This document shows positions 52,014 through 59,476 of a stretch of 64,000 nt of DNA, in pieces; the first letter of the stretch is position 1; the number at the start of each line of letters is the position of its first letter. The stretch is from Herbidospora sakaeratensis (GTDB lineage Bacteria > Actinomycetota > Actinomycetes > Streptosporangiales > Streptosporangiaceae): contig NZ_BBXC01000010.1 in assembly GCF_001570525.1 (NCBI RefSeq), positions 1 through 64,000 on the forward strand, in the 5' to 3' direction. The notes below the pieces were generated by a model. The model was not told the DNA's origin, did not search any database, and was given only the letters and a program-made list of their open reading frames with translations. The position numbers and the translations under genes are program-made.

Positions 52014-53195
52014 GTGGACGTGTTCGATGACCTCGTCGGCCAGGAACAGGCCGCGACGGTCCTGCGCCGGGCCGCCGCCGCTGCCGCCGAGGTGCTCGCC
52101 GGGGGCCGCGGCGCGGGCATGACCCACGCGTGGTTGTTCACCGGCCCGCCCGGTTCGGGGCGTTTCGACGCTGCCAAGGCCTTCGCGGCCGCGCTGCTCT
52201 GCCCCGACCGGGGGTGCGGCCACTGCGACGCCTGTCACCAGGTGATGATCGGCTCCCATCCCGACCTCGAGTCGGTCCGGCCGCAGGGGCTCTCGTACGG
52301 CGTCAAGCAGACCCGCGAGCTCATCCTCCGGGCCGCCGGGCGGTCGACGATGGGCCGCTGGCGGGTGGTGCTGTTCGACGACGCCGACCGGGCGACCGAG
52401 CAGGCGGCCAACGCCCTCCTGAAGGCCATCGAGGAACCGCCGCCCCGCACGGTGTGGCTGCTCTGCGCGCCGGCCCCCGACGACATGATCATCACCATCC
52501 GGTCGCGCTGCCGGGTGGTGACCCTGGTGACGCCGTCGAGTCAGGCGGTGGCCCACGCCCTCGTGACCCGCGACAACGTGGCTCCCGGGGTGGCCGAGTC
52601 GGTGGCCAGAGCGGCCCAGGGCGACCTGGCCAGGGCCCGGCGGCTGGCGCTCGACGAGTCGGCCAGGGGGCGGCGCGAGGCCGTACTGTCGATCCCCAAG
52701 AGCCTGACCAACGTCGGCGAGTGCATCTCCGCGGCCGAGAAGCTCGTGAAGACCGCCGACGAGGACGCCGCGGCGGCCACCGCCGAGCTCAACGAGAGCG
52801 AGATCGCCGAGCTGCGGGCCATCTACGGCGAGGGATCGACCGGGAAGGGCCTGAACAAGGGCCTGGTCAGGGGCGGCGCGGGCGCGCTGAAGGAACTGGA
52901 GACGGCGCAGAAGTCGCGGGCGACCCGGATCAAGCGCGAGTCGCTCGACACGGCGCTGCTCGACCTGATGGCCTTCTACCGCGACGTGCTGGCGGTGCAG
53001 TTCGGGGCCCCGGTCGAACTGGCCAACGGCGACCGGCGGGCCGAGCTGGAGGCGGCCGCGCGGGCGTCCAGACCGGAGGACACGCTGAAGCGCACGGCGG
53101 CGATCCTGCGCTGCCGCGAACGGCTGGCGGCCAACGTGAACCCGCAGATCGCCGTCGAGGCCCTGACCCTGGCCCTGTGGAAGCCGACCGGCTGA
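52014..53195 (+). CDS. holB: DNA polymerase III delta-prime subunit
   Basis: 393 residues from a GTG. AAA+ clamp-loader fold: FDDLVGQEQAATVLRRA at the start, modified P-loop TGPPGSGRFDAAKAFA (about 43-58), zinc-binding Cys cluster CPDRGCGHCDAC (about 63-74), DDADRATEQAANALLKAIEEP (Walker B and adjacent), and the SRC motif in TIRSRCRVV. It is part of the clamp loader that places the beta clamp on DNA. Immediately downstream of tmk, as in most actinobacteria. Confidence 0.93.
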   Translation: MDVFDDLVGQEQAATVLRRAAAAAAEVLAGGRGAGMTHAWLFTGPPGSGRFDAAKAFAAALLCPDRGCGHCDACHQVMIGSHPDLESVRPQGLSYGVKQTRELILRAAGRSTMGRWRVVLFDDADRATEQAANALLKAIEEPPPRTVWLLCAPAPDDMIITIRSRCRVVTLVTPSSQAVAHALVTRDNVAPGVAESVARAAQGDLARARRLALDESARGRREAVLSIPKSLTNVGECISAAEKLVKTADEDAAAATAELNESEIAELRAIYGEGSTGKGLNKGLVRGGAGALKELETAQKSRATRIKRESLDTALLDLMAFYRDVLAVQFGAPVELANGDRRAELEAAARASRPEDTLKRTAAILRCRERLAANVNPQIAVEALTLALWKPTG

Positions 53196-53254
53196 GTCTG
53201 GACATTCGGCCGGGCGGGCGAGCAACCTCGGAGGGTTCTGTACGTCTCTGAAGC

Positions 53255-53782
53255 ATGCAGGCCGAAACGGTGGACATCGCCCTCTCCTCCGGTGATCGCG
53301 ACGAGGCGATCAGCCGCCTCTACGAGGAGCATGCGCTCGGGCTGACCAAGCTGGCCCTGATCATGCTCGGCGATCGGGAGAGCGCGGAGGACGCCGTCCA
53401 GGACGCGTTCCTTGGGCTGCACCGGCGGTGGCGGCTGCTGCGTGATCCGGCCGCGGCGCTGCCCTATCTGCGCAGTTCGGTGCTGAACAACGCGCGCAGC
53501 GTGCTGCGCCGAAGACGGTTGCCGTCGTGGTTCGCGGGGGCCTACGACCCACCCGTCTGGTCGGCGGAGTCGGCCGCGTTACTCGGGGCGGAGCGCCGGG
53601 AGGTGCTGGAGGCCCTGCACCGGCTGCCGCAGCGGCAACGGGAGGCGCTGGTGCTGCGGTACTACGCCGAACTGTCGGAGGAGGAGACCGCCCAGGCGAT
53701 GGGGGTCAGCAGGGGGACCGTCAAATCCACGACCTCCCGGGCACTCGACGCGCTGGGTCGCATTCTTGGAGAGAACGCATGA
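53255..53782 (+). CDS. SigE family RNA polymerase sigma factor (ECF)
   Basis: 175 residues. Sigma-2 covers about 20-85 (LYEEHALGLTKLALIMLGDRE, AEDAVQDAFLGLHRRW, LPYLRSSVLNNARSVLRRR). Sigma-4 is at about 120-170 (LHRLPQRQREALVLRYYAEL, ETAQAMGVSRGTVKSTTSRA). The stop overlaps the next gene (ATGA), whose membrane-anchored product is the expected partner in regulation. Confidence 0.92.
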   Translation: MQAETVDIALSSGDRDEAISRLYEEHALGLTKLALIMLGDRESAEDAVQDAFLGLHRRWRLLRDPAAALPYLRSSVLNNARSVLRRRRLPSWFAGAYDPPVWSAESAALLGAERREVLEALHRLPQRQREALVLRYYAELSEEETAQAMGVSRGTVKSTTSRALDALGRILGENA

Positions 53783-55434
53783 ACGACGTCATTTCCCGCC
53801 TGAAGGACGCGACGACGGCCGTCGGCGACACGATCTCCGAGGTCCCTCCGCTCCGGCTGGAGCGGGTCAGGAAGGGCTTCGTGGCGCCCCTGGCGGCGGC
53901 GCTGGCGGTCGGGCTGGCGATCGTGGGGAGCGTGGTGATGACACGGGGCGGGCTGAGCCAGATCGCGGTGAGCACGGCGGCCCCTCGGTTCATCGTGGAG
54001 GCCGCCGATCCGTCGGCGTTGATCGTCCGGTCGGCGGGCGACGGAGCCGAGCTCGACCGGGTCGAGGGGGCGACGGGGTGGTTCTACCACCAGGTCCAGG
54101 CCGCGCCGGACAACCGCACCTTCTACGCCTCCCAGGGTGGGCCCGTGCTCTGCTCCAGCAGGATCGTGCGATTCACCGTGGACGAGGAAGGGCGGGCCGG
54201 GACGCTCGCCGAGGTGCCGGTCGACCTGCCGGACCGCACCAGGATCAGCGCTTTCGCGGTGAGCGGGGACGGGACGAAGGTGATTCTCGGGGCGGCTCCC
54301 TGCGTGGCCGACGGGTCCGGGTCCGGCTTCCTCGTGGTCGCCGACCCCGAGACGGGGGAGGGGCGGCGGCTCCAGGTGGGGGCGAGGTCCTGGTTCGGGT
54401 CGATCTCGACGAGTGAGGACGGGTCCAAGATCGCGTACACGACGATGGCGGCGGGCCACCAGGTGACCGTCTCGGAACCGGCGGTGATCGTGGCCCCGCC
54501 TTCGGGCGTGCCGACTCCGCTTCCGGGTGGCGGGCCCCCGGACGTCGTGCTTTCTGACGCGCCGACACCGTTTCCGAGCGCCACACCCTCGGAGGTCGTG
54601 CCGCCAGACGCGCCGACGCCGCTCCCGAGTTCTGGGCCCACGACGGACATTTCCGCTGCCACCGGTATGCCGATACGCGAGCCTGCGGCGGTCGTGTCCG
54701 TGCCTCCGGGTGTGCCGACGCCGCTTCCGGGTCCCGGGCCTGCGGTGGTCACGGCCACGCCTTCGGCCGTGCTGACGCCGGTTCCTTCCGTCGGGGCGCC
54801 GGAGAAGCCGGTGGCCGTTCCGGTGCCCACGTACGTGATCTCCGACCCCGGCCCCTCCGGGAACGTGGTGGTCGTCGTTCCGTCTGCCGGTCCTTCGCCG
54901 AGCGGGAACATCGTCGTGTACCCCGCTCCCACGGACGTGTCGCCCACCCTGGGCACGCTGGAGGGGGTCAGTTCGTGCCGGTTCTTCGCGCTTCGGGAGA
55001 ACCTGCAGATCCCGGCCGACCAACTGCGCATGGTCGACTGCGCCGACTCGCCCGAGGTCTACGTGGTCGACGCCGACCGGCCCGGGGAGCCGCCGCGCCG
55101 CACGGTGTTGTCGGGCGAGCTCGACGGGGCGAAGGTGCAGTTCTACGGGGTGCGGATGTCGCCCGACGGCACGCGGCTGATCGCCGGGGTGAGCACCGGG
55201 CTGACCCGGCTGGACGACCCGCAGGCCGCGATCATGGCGTTCGACCCGGCCGGCCGGGAACCGGTCGAGGTGCTCTACCGGGGGCGTGCCTGGTTGCGGG
55301 TGCTCGATCTGGCCGCCGGGGGGAGTCGCATCCTCGTCCAGAGCGAGATGGAGATCGGGGAGGTCTCGGAGAACGCGTACCGGAAGGTGATGGACATTCC
55401 CGGCCGTGTCATGAACGGAGTGGTTGCCTGGTAA
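53779..55434 (+). CDS. Membrane-anchored beta-propeller-like protein with Pro-rich insert, partner of the SigE-type factor
   Basis: 551 residues. A short cytosolic part (about 40 residues) precedes one membrane helix (FVAPLAAALAVGLAIVGSVV). The outside part looks like a WD40-like beta-propeller (VQAAPDNRTFYAS, FAVSGDGTKVILGAAP, GSISTSEDGSKIAYTT, GVRMSPDGTRLIAGVS). Between two propeller halves, residues about 235-400 are a Pro/Thr/Ser/Val-rich spacer in which PTPLP and PTPFP recur. Co-translation with the sigma factor suggests an anti-sigma or sensor role, though the cytosolic segment has no ZAS-type zinc motif. Confidence 0.75.
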   Translation: MNDVISRLKDATTAVGDTISEVPPLRLERVRKGFVAPLAAALAVGLAIVGSVVMTRGGLSQIAVSTAAPRFIVEAADPSALIVRSAGDGAELDRVEGATGWFYHQVQAAPDNRTFYASQGGPVLCSSRIVRFTVDEEGRAGTLAEVPVDLPDRTRISAFAVSGDGTKVILGAAPCVADGSGSGFLVVADPETGEGRRLQVGARSWFGSISTSEDGSKIAYTTMAAGHQVTVSEPAVIVAPPSGVPTPLPGGGPPDVVLSDAPTPFPSATPSEVVPPDAPTPLPSSGPTTDISAATGMPIREPAAVVSVPPGVPTPLPGPGPAVVTATPSAVLTPVPSVGAPEKPVAVPVPTYVISDPGPSGNVVVVVPSAGPSPSGNIVVYPAPTDVSPTLGTLEGVSSCRFFALRENLQIPADQLRMVDCADSPEVYVVDADRPGEPPRRTVLSGELDGAKVQFYGVRMSPDGTRLIAGVSTGLTRLDDPQAAIMAFDPAGREPVEVLYRGRAWLRVLDLAAGGSRILVQSEMEIGEVSENAYRKVMDIPGRVMNGVVAW

Positions 55435-55488
55435 AGCGGGCGCGTAGGGTGGCGGGAAGGCGCAACCACACGAGGAGGCCGGGCTCCC

Positions 55489-56316
55489 TTGGGCATGATG
55501 ATGGCCGTGAGCTTCACCCGATACGGGCGGTTGTACTACCTCGACCCGGGTGGCCACTCCCCGAAGGTGGGTGATCGGGTCCTCGTGCCGACCGACGCCG
55601 GTTTCGAGGTCGCCGAGACGATCTGGGCCCCTCAATGGGTCTCGGAAGACGTCGACGGCCTGCCCGTCTGCGGCGGTCTCGCCGGTGACGAGCACCTGAC
55701 CCGCGACGAGGCCAACAAGCGCCGCCGCGCCGAGGCCCGCAGCGTGTCCAAGCGCCTGATCAAGCGCCACGACCTGCCGATGAAGGTGGTCGGCGTCGAC
55801 TACATCGACGCCGACAACGTCTACACGGTCTACTTCTCGGCCCCCCACCGGGTCGACTTCCGCGCGCTCGTCCGCGACCTGGCCCGCAACCTGCGCGCCC
55901 GCGTCGAGTTGCGCCAGATCGGCCCCCGCGACGAGGCCCGGCTGCAGGGCGGGATCGGCCCCTGCGGGCGCGACCTGTGCTGCGCGACCTTCTTGAAAGA
56001 CTTCGAACCCGTTTCGGTACGCATGGCGAAAGACCAGGACCTCCCGGTCAACCCGCTGCGGATCGCGGGCGCGTGCGGCCGGCTGATGTGCTGCCTGAAG
56101 TTCGAGCACCCGCTTTACCAGGAGTTCCGCGCCGGAGCGCCCCGGGTGGGCCTGACCGTCGACACCCCGGAGGGCGCGGGCGTCGTCGTCGGCCACAACG
56201 TGCCGTCCGACTCGGTGATCGTGCGGCTCAACGACGGCGGCCGGCGGTGCGCGTGCTCGAAGGCGAGTGTGTGCGGCCCGCGGAAGGCGTACGAAGAAAC
56301 CCACGAATCGTCGTGA
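55489..56316 (+). CDS. PSP1-domain protein (RicT/YaaT-like)
   Basis: 275 residues from a TTG (GAGGAGG about 10 bases upstream); ATGs at 55495-55501 are alternatives. The PSP1 domain (about 80-165) is followed by the Cys-rich signature GGIGPCGRDLCCATFLKDF and AGACGRLMCCLKFEHPLY; in Bacillus RicT such Cys help bind iron-sulphur clusters in a complex that affects RNA processing and phosphorelay. Usually next to holB in actinobacteria; here a sigma-factor pair has come between them. Confidence 0.9.
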   Translation: MGMMMAVSFTRYGRLYYLDPGGHSPKVGDRVLVPTDAGFEVAETIWAPQWVSEDVDGLPVCGGLAGDEHLTRDEANKRRRAEARSVSKRLIKRHDLPMKVVGVDYIDADNVYTVYFSAPHRVDFRALVRDLARNLRARVELRQIGPRDEARLQGGIGPCGRDLCCATFLKDFEPVSVRMAKDQDLPVNPLRIAGACGRLMCCLKFEHPLYQEFRAGAPRVGLTVDTPEGAGVVVGHNVPSDSVIVRLNDGGRRCACSKASVCGPRKAYEETHESS

Positions 56317-57752
56317 GGCGGCTGCTGCTGGCCCTGGCGCTGCTGGCGGCCGGGTGCTCGGCGCCGGAGGCGTCGTCGTCGCCCCCCGACCAGGCGTTGT
56401 CGTGGACGCCCTGCCATGAGGGCCTGCAGTGCGCGACTCTGGCCGTACCGCTCGATTACGACCAGCCCGACGGCGAGAAGATCGAGATCGCCGTCGCGAA
56501 ACTCCCCGCCACCGGCGACCCGATCGGGTCGCTGCTGATCAACCCGGGCGGCCCGGGAGGTTCGGGCATCGATTACGTACGCGATTCTCCCGTCTCCGCC
56601 ACGCTCCGCCAGCGCTTCGACCTGGTCGGCTTCGACCCCCGCGGCGTGGGCGAGTCGACGCCGCTGCGGTGCCTGTCGGAAGCCGACGTCGAGTCCTACC
56701 TGTCGCTCGACATGACTCCAGACACGCCCGAGGAGAAGGCGGCGATGGTCGCCGGGGCGAAGAAGTTCGCCGAGGGGTGTCAGAAGAACAGCGGCTCCCT
56801 CCTGGCCCACGTGGGCACCGCCGACGCCGCCCGTGACATGGACGCGCTGCGCGAGGCCCTGGGCGACGAGAAGCTGACCTACCTCGGCAAGTCCTACGGA
56901 ACCTACCTGGGCGCGGTCTACGCGCAGCTGTTCCCCGACCGGGTGCGGGCCCTGGTCCTCGACGGGGCGATCGACCCCCGGATCTCGGCGCTCGAACAGA
57001 ACGAGACGCAGGCCAAGGGCTTCGAAGTGGCGATGCGGGCCTTCGTCGAAGACTGCTTCACCACCGCCGACTGCCCGTTCTCCTCCCGCACGGTCGACGG
57101 CGCCCTCGACGAGATCTCCCGGCTGCTCCAGCGCGCCGACCTGCTGCCGCTGCGCAACCAGACCGACTCCCGGGTGATCAACGACACCTGGGCGGCCTTC
57201 GGCGTGATCACCCCGCTTTACGATCGCGGGTCGTGGGAGATCCTGCGGGGGGCGCTCAAGGAGGCCTTCGCCGGGGACGGAACCCAGCTGCTGCGCATGG
57301 CCGACGTGCTGCTGGGGCGGCGTATCGACGGATCGTGGACGAACCAGACGGAGTCCAACAAAGCGGTCAACTGCGTTGATCACGCTTACCCGGGGGAGGT
57401 GGCCGACTACGAGGCCGCCGCCACGGAGGCGGCCGAGGTGGCGCCGCGGTTCGGGAAGTTCGTGATGTGGGACAGCCTGGCCTGCGCCTACTGGCCGGCC
57501 CGGTCGGGTGACGCCGACCTGAAGATCACCGGGGCCGGGGCGGCGCCTATTTTGGTCGTGGGAACCACGCGGGATCCTGCGACGCCTTATGAGTGGTCCG
57601 AGGCGCTGGCTTCCGAGCTGGAGTCGGGGGTTCTGTTGTCGTATGACGGGGATGGGCACACGGCCTATCTGACGGGGTCGTCGTGCGTCGATCGGGTTGT
57701 GGACGGGTACCTGGTGGATCTTGCGGTGCCCGAGGAGGGCACTCGGTGTTGA
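56313..57752 (+). CDS. Alpha/beta hydrolase lipoprotein, tripeptidyl aminopeptidase-like
   Basis: 479 residues from a GTG that overlaps the PSP1 stop (GTGA). Lipoprotein signal LLLALALLAAGCSAP with Cys near 16. The oxyanion motif LINPGGPGGSG is near 80, FDPRGVGES near 110, nucleophile GKSYGTYLG near 193, acid in VVGTTRDPATPY and His in YDGDGHTAYL. The TAP-like C-terminal domain with its conserved Cys (SLACAYWP, SSCVDRVVDGYL) identifies the Streptomyces tripeptidyl aminopeptidase group, exported peptidases. Confidence 0.92.
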   Translation: MRRLLLALALLAAGCSAPEASSSPPDQALSWTPCHEGLQCATLAVPLDYDQPDGEKIEIAVAKLPATGDPIGSLLINPGGPGGSGIDYVRDSPVSATLRQRFDLVGFDPRGVGESTPLRCLSEADVESYLSLDMTPDTPEEKAAMVAGAKKFAEGCQKNSGSLLAHVGTADAARDMDALREALGDEKLTYLGKSYGTYLGAVYAQLFPDRVRALVLDGAIDPRISALEQNETQAKGFEVAMRAFVEDCFTTADCPFSSRTVDGALDEISRLLQRADLLPLRNQTDSRVINDTWAAFGVITPLYDRGSWEILRGALKEAFAGDGTQLLRMADVLLGRRIDGSWTNQTESNKAVNCVDHAYPGEVADYEAAATEAAEVAPRFGKFVMWDSLACAYWPARSGDADLKITGAGAAPILVVGTTRDPATPYEWSEALASELESGVLLSYDGDGHTAYLTGSSCVDRVVDGYLVDLAVPEEGTRC

Positions 57753-57809
57753 TCGTGGGCGCGGAGTGGGGGGCGGAGGCTGTACAGTAGGACTGCTGCT
57801 TGCCAGCAT

Positions 57810-57883
57810 GCCGCCTTAGCTCAGTCGGCCAGAGCGACGCACTCGTAATGCGTAGGTCTGGGGTTCGATTCCCCAAGGCGGCT
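57810..57883 (+). tRNA. tRNA-Thr (anticodon CGT)
   Basis: A 74-base class I tRNA. Acceptor GCCGCCT pairs fully with AGGCGGC; discriminator T. D-arm AGCTCAGTCGGCCAGAGC; anticodon arm ACGCA-CTCGTAA-TGCGT gives CGT, reading ACG; T-arm TGGGGTTCGATTCCCCA. CCA is not encoded. Confidence 0.96.
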
Positions 57884-57888
57884 CTCTC

Positions 57889-57939
57889 GGAACGGCCCGT
57901 GGTTGACGCCCCTTCGGGGCGGCTTTCACGGGCCGTTCC
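57889..57939 (+). terminator. Two-tier hairpin downstream of tRNA-Thr
   Basis: GGAACGGCCCGTG (57889-57901) pairs with CACGGGCCGTTCC (57927-57939), 13 bp perfect, and encloses a GCCC-CTTCG-GGGC hairpin (57909-57920). It is followed by TCGTTTCT. It starts 6 bases after the tRNA and is its likely terminator. Confidence 0.75.
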
Positions 57940-58309
57940 TCGTTTCTACCGGGGGGCGACCCCCGGAACCCCCGCTGTCAGGGGGCTGCGCCCCCTCACG
58001 CTCCCCCTGGTCCGCTGTCGCGGCCCCGGCGTCGCTTCGCTCCGGGTCGCTGCGCTCCTGGCGAAGGGCTCCGCCCCTCGCGCTCCCTGGGCAGGCCTCG
58101 CTTCGATCGGGTTGTGCTCGCTTCGCTCGGGCGTTGCTGGACGCCTTGATCGGTTCGGGCATCGGCGCAGTGATGGTGTCGGGGTAGATCGGTTCGCCCT
58201 ATCCGGCGGTGCAGATGCAGACGAAGCGACCTCTACCTCATGGGAATGTAGTGAGGAGCCGGGCCCGCACACTCCCGCTGGAGTGAACTGACCTTGCTAC
58301 GTTTCCCAC
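57940..58309. repeat. Hairpin-rich, low-complexity intergenic tract
   Basis: 370 bp with no convincing gene. Contains CCGGGGG-GCGA-CCCCCGG (57949-57966) and GGGGGC-TGC-GCCCCC (57981-57995), then runs of the units CGCTTCGCTC and CTGCGCTCC in both orientations between about 58030 and 58140. It looks like a REP-type palindromic cluster. Open frames through it have shifting composition and no ribosome binding sites. Confidence 0.5.
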
Positions 58310-59374
58310 ATGCAGCCGAGGCGCCTGGACATCGTTGACGCCGTTGAGGCGGTTGGTCTTGCGGGTGCGGGGGCCGAGGTATTCAATGCCGGCGGTGCCG
58401 AGTTGGCTGTCGGACCAGGCGGCGCAGTGATCATCGCGGAGGCTGTGGACGATCTGGCCGCCAGCGGGGTGTGGAGCAGCGAGACGTTCAGGCTGCTGGG
58501 CCTACCCGGGGCCATCGCTGAACGGTGGTTGGGCCCGGAGGCCCAGCTGATTCATCTGTTCGTCCGGGTGGAGCAGGGCGTGCTCTACCTCGGCGAGGGA
58601 CACCACGCGGTCAGCAACTGGACCGACGATGTGCTCAAGGACTATGAACTGCGGATCGATCATCCGCTGAGCGTCGAGGTGCTCGACCGGGTGCGTCCGC
58701 CGAGCACGCCCAGCGCCCTGCCCGGGTTGAAGTGGCTTGAGCACGTCAACGGTGACCGCGCTACGGCGTTGCGGCTGTTCGTTGAGGGCTGGCACCCCGC
58801 ACCCGCCCCGTCTGCGGAACCGGTCGCGCCATCGGGCCCGGTCCCTGCGGCGCTGACCGAGTTTTACCGGCTTGCCGAAGGCCGGCCGCAGGTCCTCGGT
58901 GTTCAGAATTTCATCTGCTCCGCGGCTGAGCTGCGTACCGATGGTGAGGGCCTGCTGCTGTTCGGCCATGAGAATCAAGGTGGTTTTGAATGGTTCCTCG
59001 ACCCGTCTGAGGACGACCCGATCGTGTGGACGGCTGAAGATCCCAGCGAGCGGCATGCTGAGCGTGAACGTTTGAGCGGCTTCCTGATTCAGTTCTCGTT
59101 GTTCGAAGCCGTGATGAGCGCGCCCTACAAGGCTTGGAGTCGCCGCGTACCGGAGCCGATCGCCGACGAACTGACCCGGGGGCTGCGCCGGGTGCCGCTC
59201 AAGACCTGGATGTGGCCTCTCTGGCAAACGTCTTTCTACGTCGCGCCGGGTCTGGTCGTCGCCGAGGACAGGAACGAGGACGAGGAGTGCTACGTCTGGG
59301 TCGGCGCTGTACACCGCAGCCTGCTGCGTCCACTGACCGACTTTGGCATCCAGTGGCAATACTTCGAAGGCTGA
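58310..59374 (+). CDS. Hypothetical protein, SUKH/SMI1-like C-terminal half
   Basis: 354 residues; nearly all soluble, no signal peptide. The N-terminal ~150 residues (VVDDL-type helices, then GEGHHAVSNWTDD) are not recognised. From about 180, PAALTEFYRLAEGRPQVLG, FICSAAELRTDGEGLLLFGH and ENQGGFEWFLDPSEDDPIVW resemble SUKH (SMI1/KNR4) proteins, a superfamily with many toxin-immunity members. It stands alone downstream of tRNA-Thr with somewhat lower GC than its neighbours. No toxin gene is adjacent. Confidence 0.6.
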   Translation: MQPRRLDIVDAVEAVGLAGAGAEVFNAGGAELAVGPGGAVIIAEAVDDLAASGVWSSETFRLLGLPGAIAERWLGPEAQLIHLFVRVEQGVLYLGEGHHAVSNWTDDVLKDYELRIDHPLSVEVLDRVRPPSTPSALPGLKWLEHVNGDRATALRLFVEGWHPAPAPSAEPVAPSGPVPAALTEFYRLAEGRPQVLGVQNFICSAAELRTDGEGLLLFGHENQGGFEWFLDPSEDDPIVWTAEDPSERHAERERLSGFLIQFSLFEAVMSAPYKAWSRRVPEPIADELTRGLRRVPLKTWMWPLWQTSFYVAPGLVVAEDRNEDEECYVWVGAVHRSLLRPLTDFGIQWQYFEG

Positions 59375-59434
59375 TGAACTGCCCGGGCCGGAGCCAGCAG
59401 GCGTCTGTGCCGTTGCCGCTTTCGTTCCCGACTT

Positions 59435-59461
59435 CGGAGGGGACGGACATCGTCCCCTCCG
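59435..59461. terminator. Bidirectional terminator
   Basis: CGGAGGGGACG (59435-59445), loop GACAT, CGTCCCCTCCG (59451-59461): an 11-bp perfect stem between two convergent genes. Confidence 0.65.
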
Positions 59462-59476
59462 GAGGTCCGGGCGACT

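Noticed and set aside
57810-59374. Integrated element using tRNA-Thr as attachment site
   Set aside because: No repeat of the tRNA 3' end, integrase or phage gene is visible downstream within the window.
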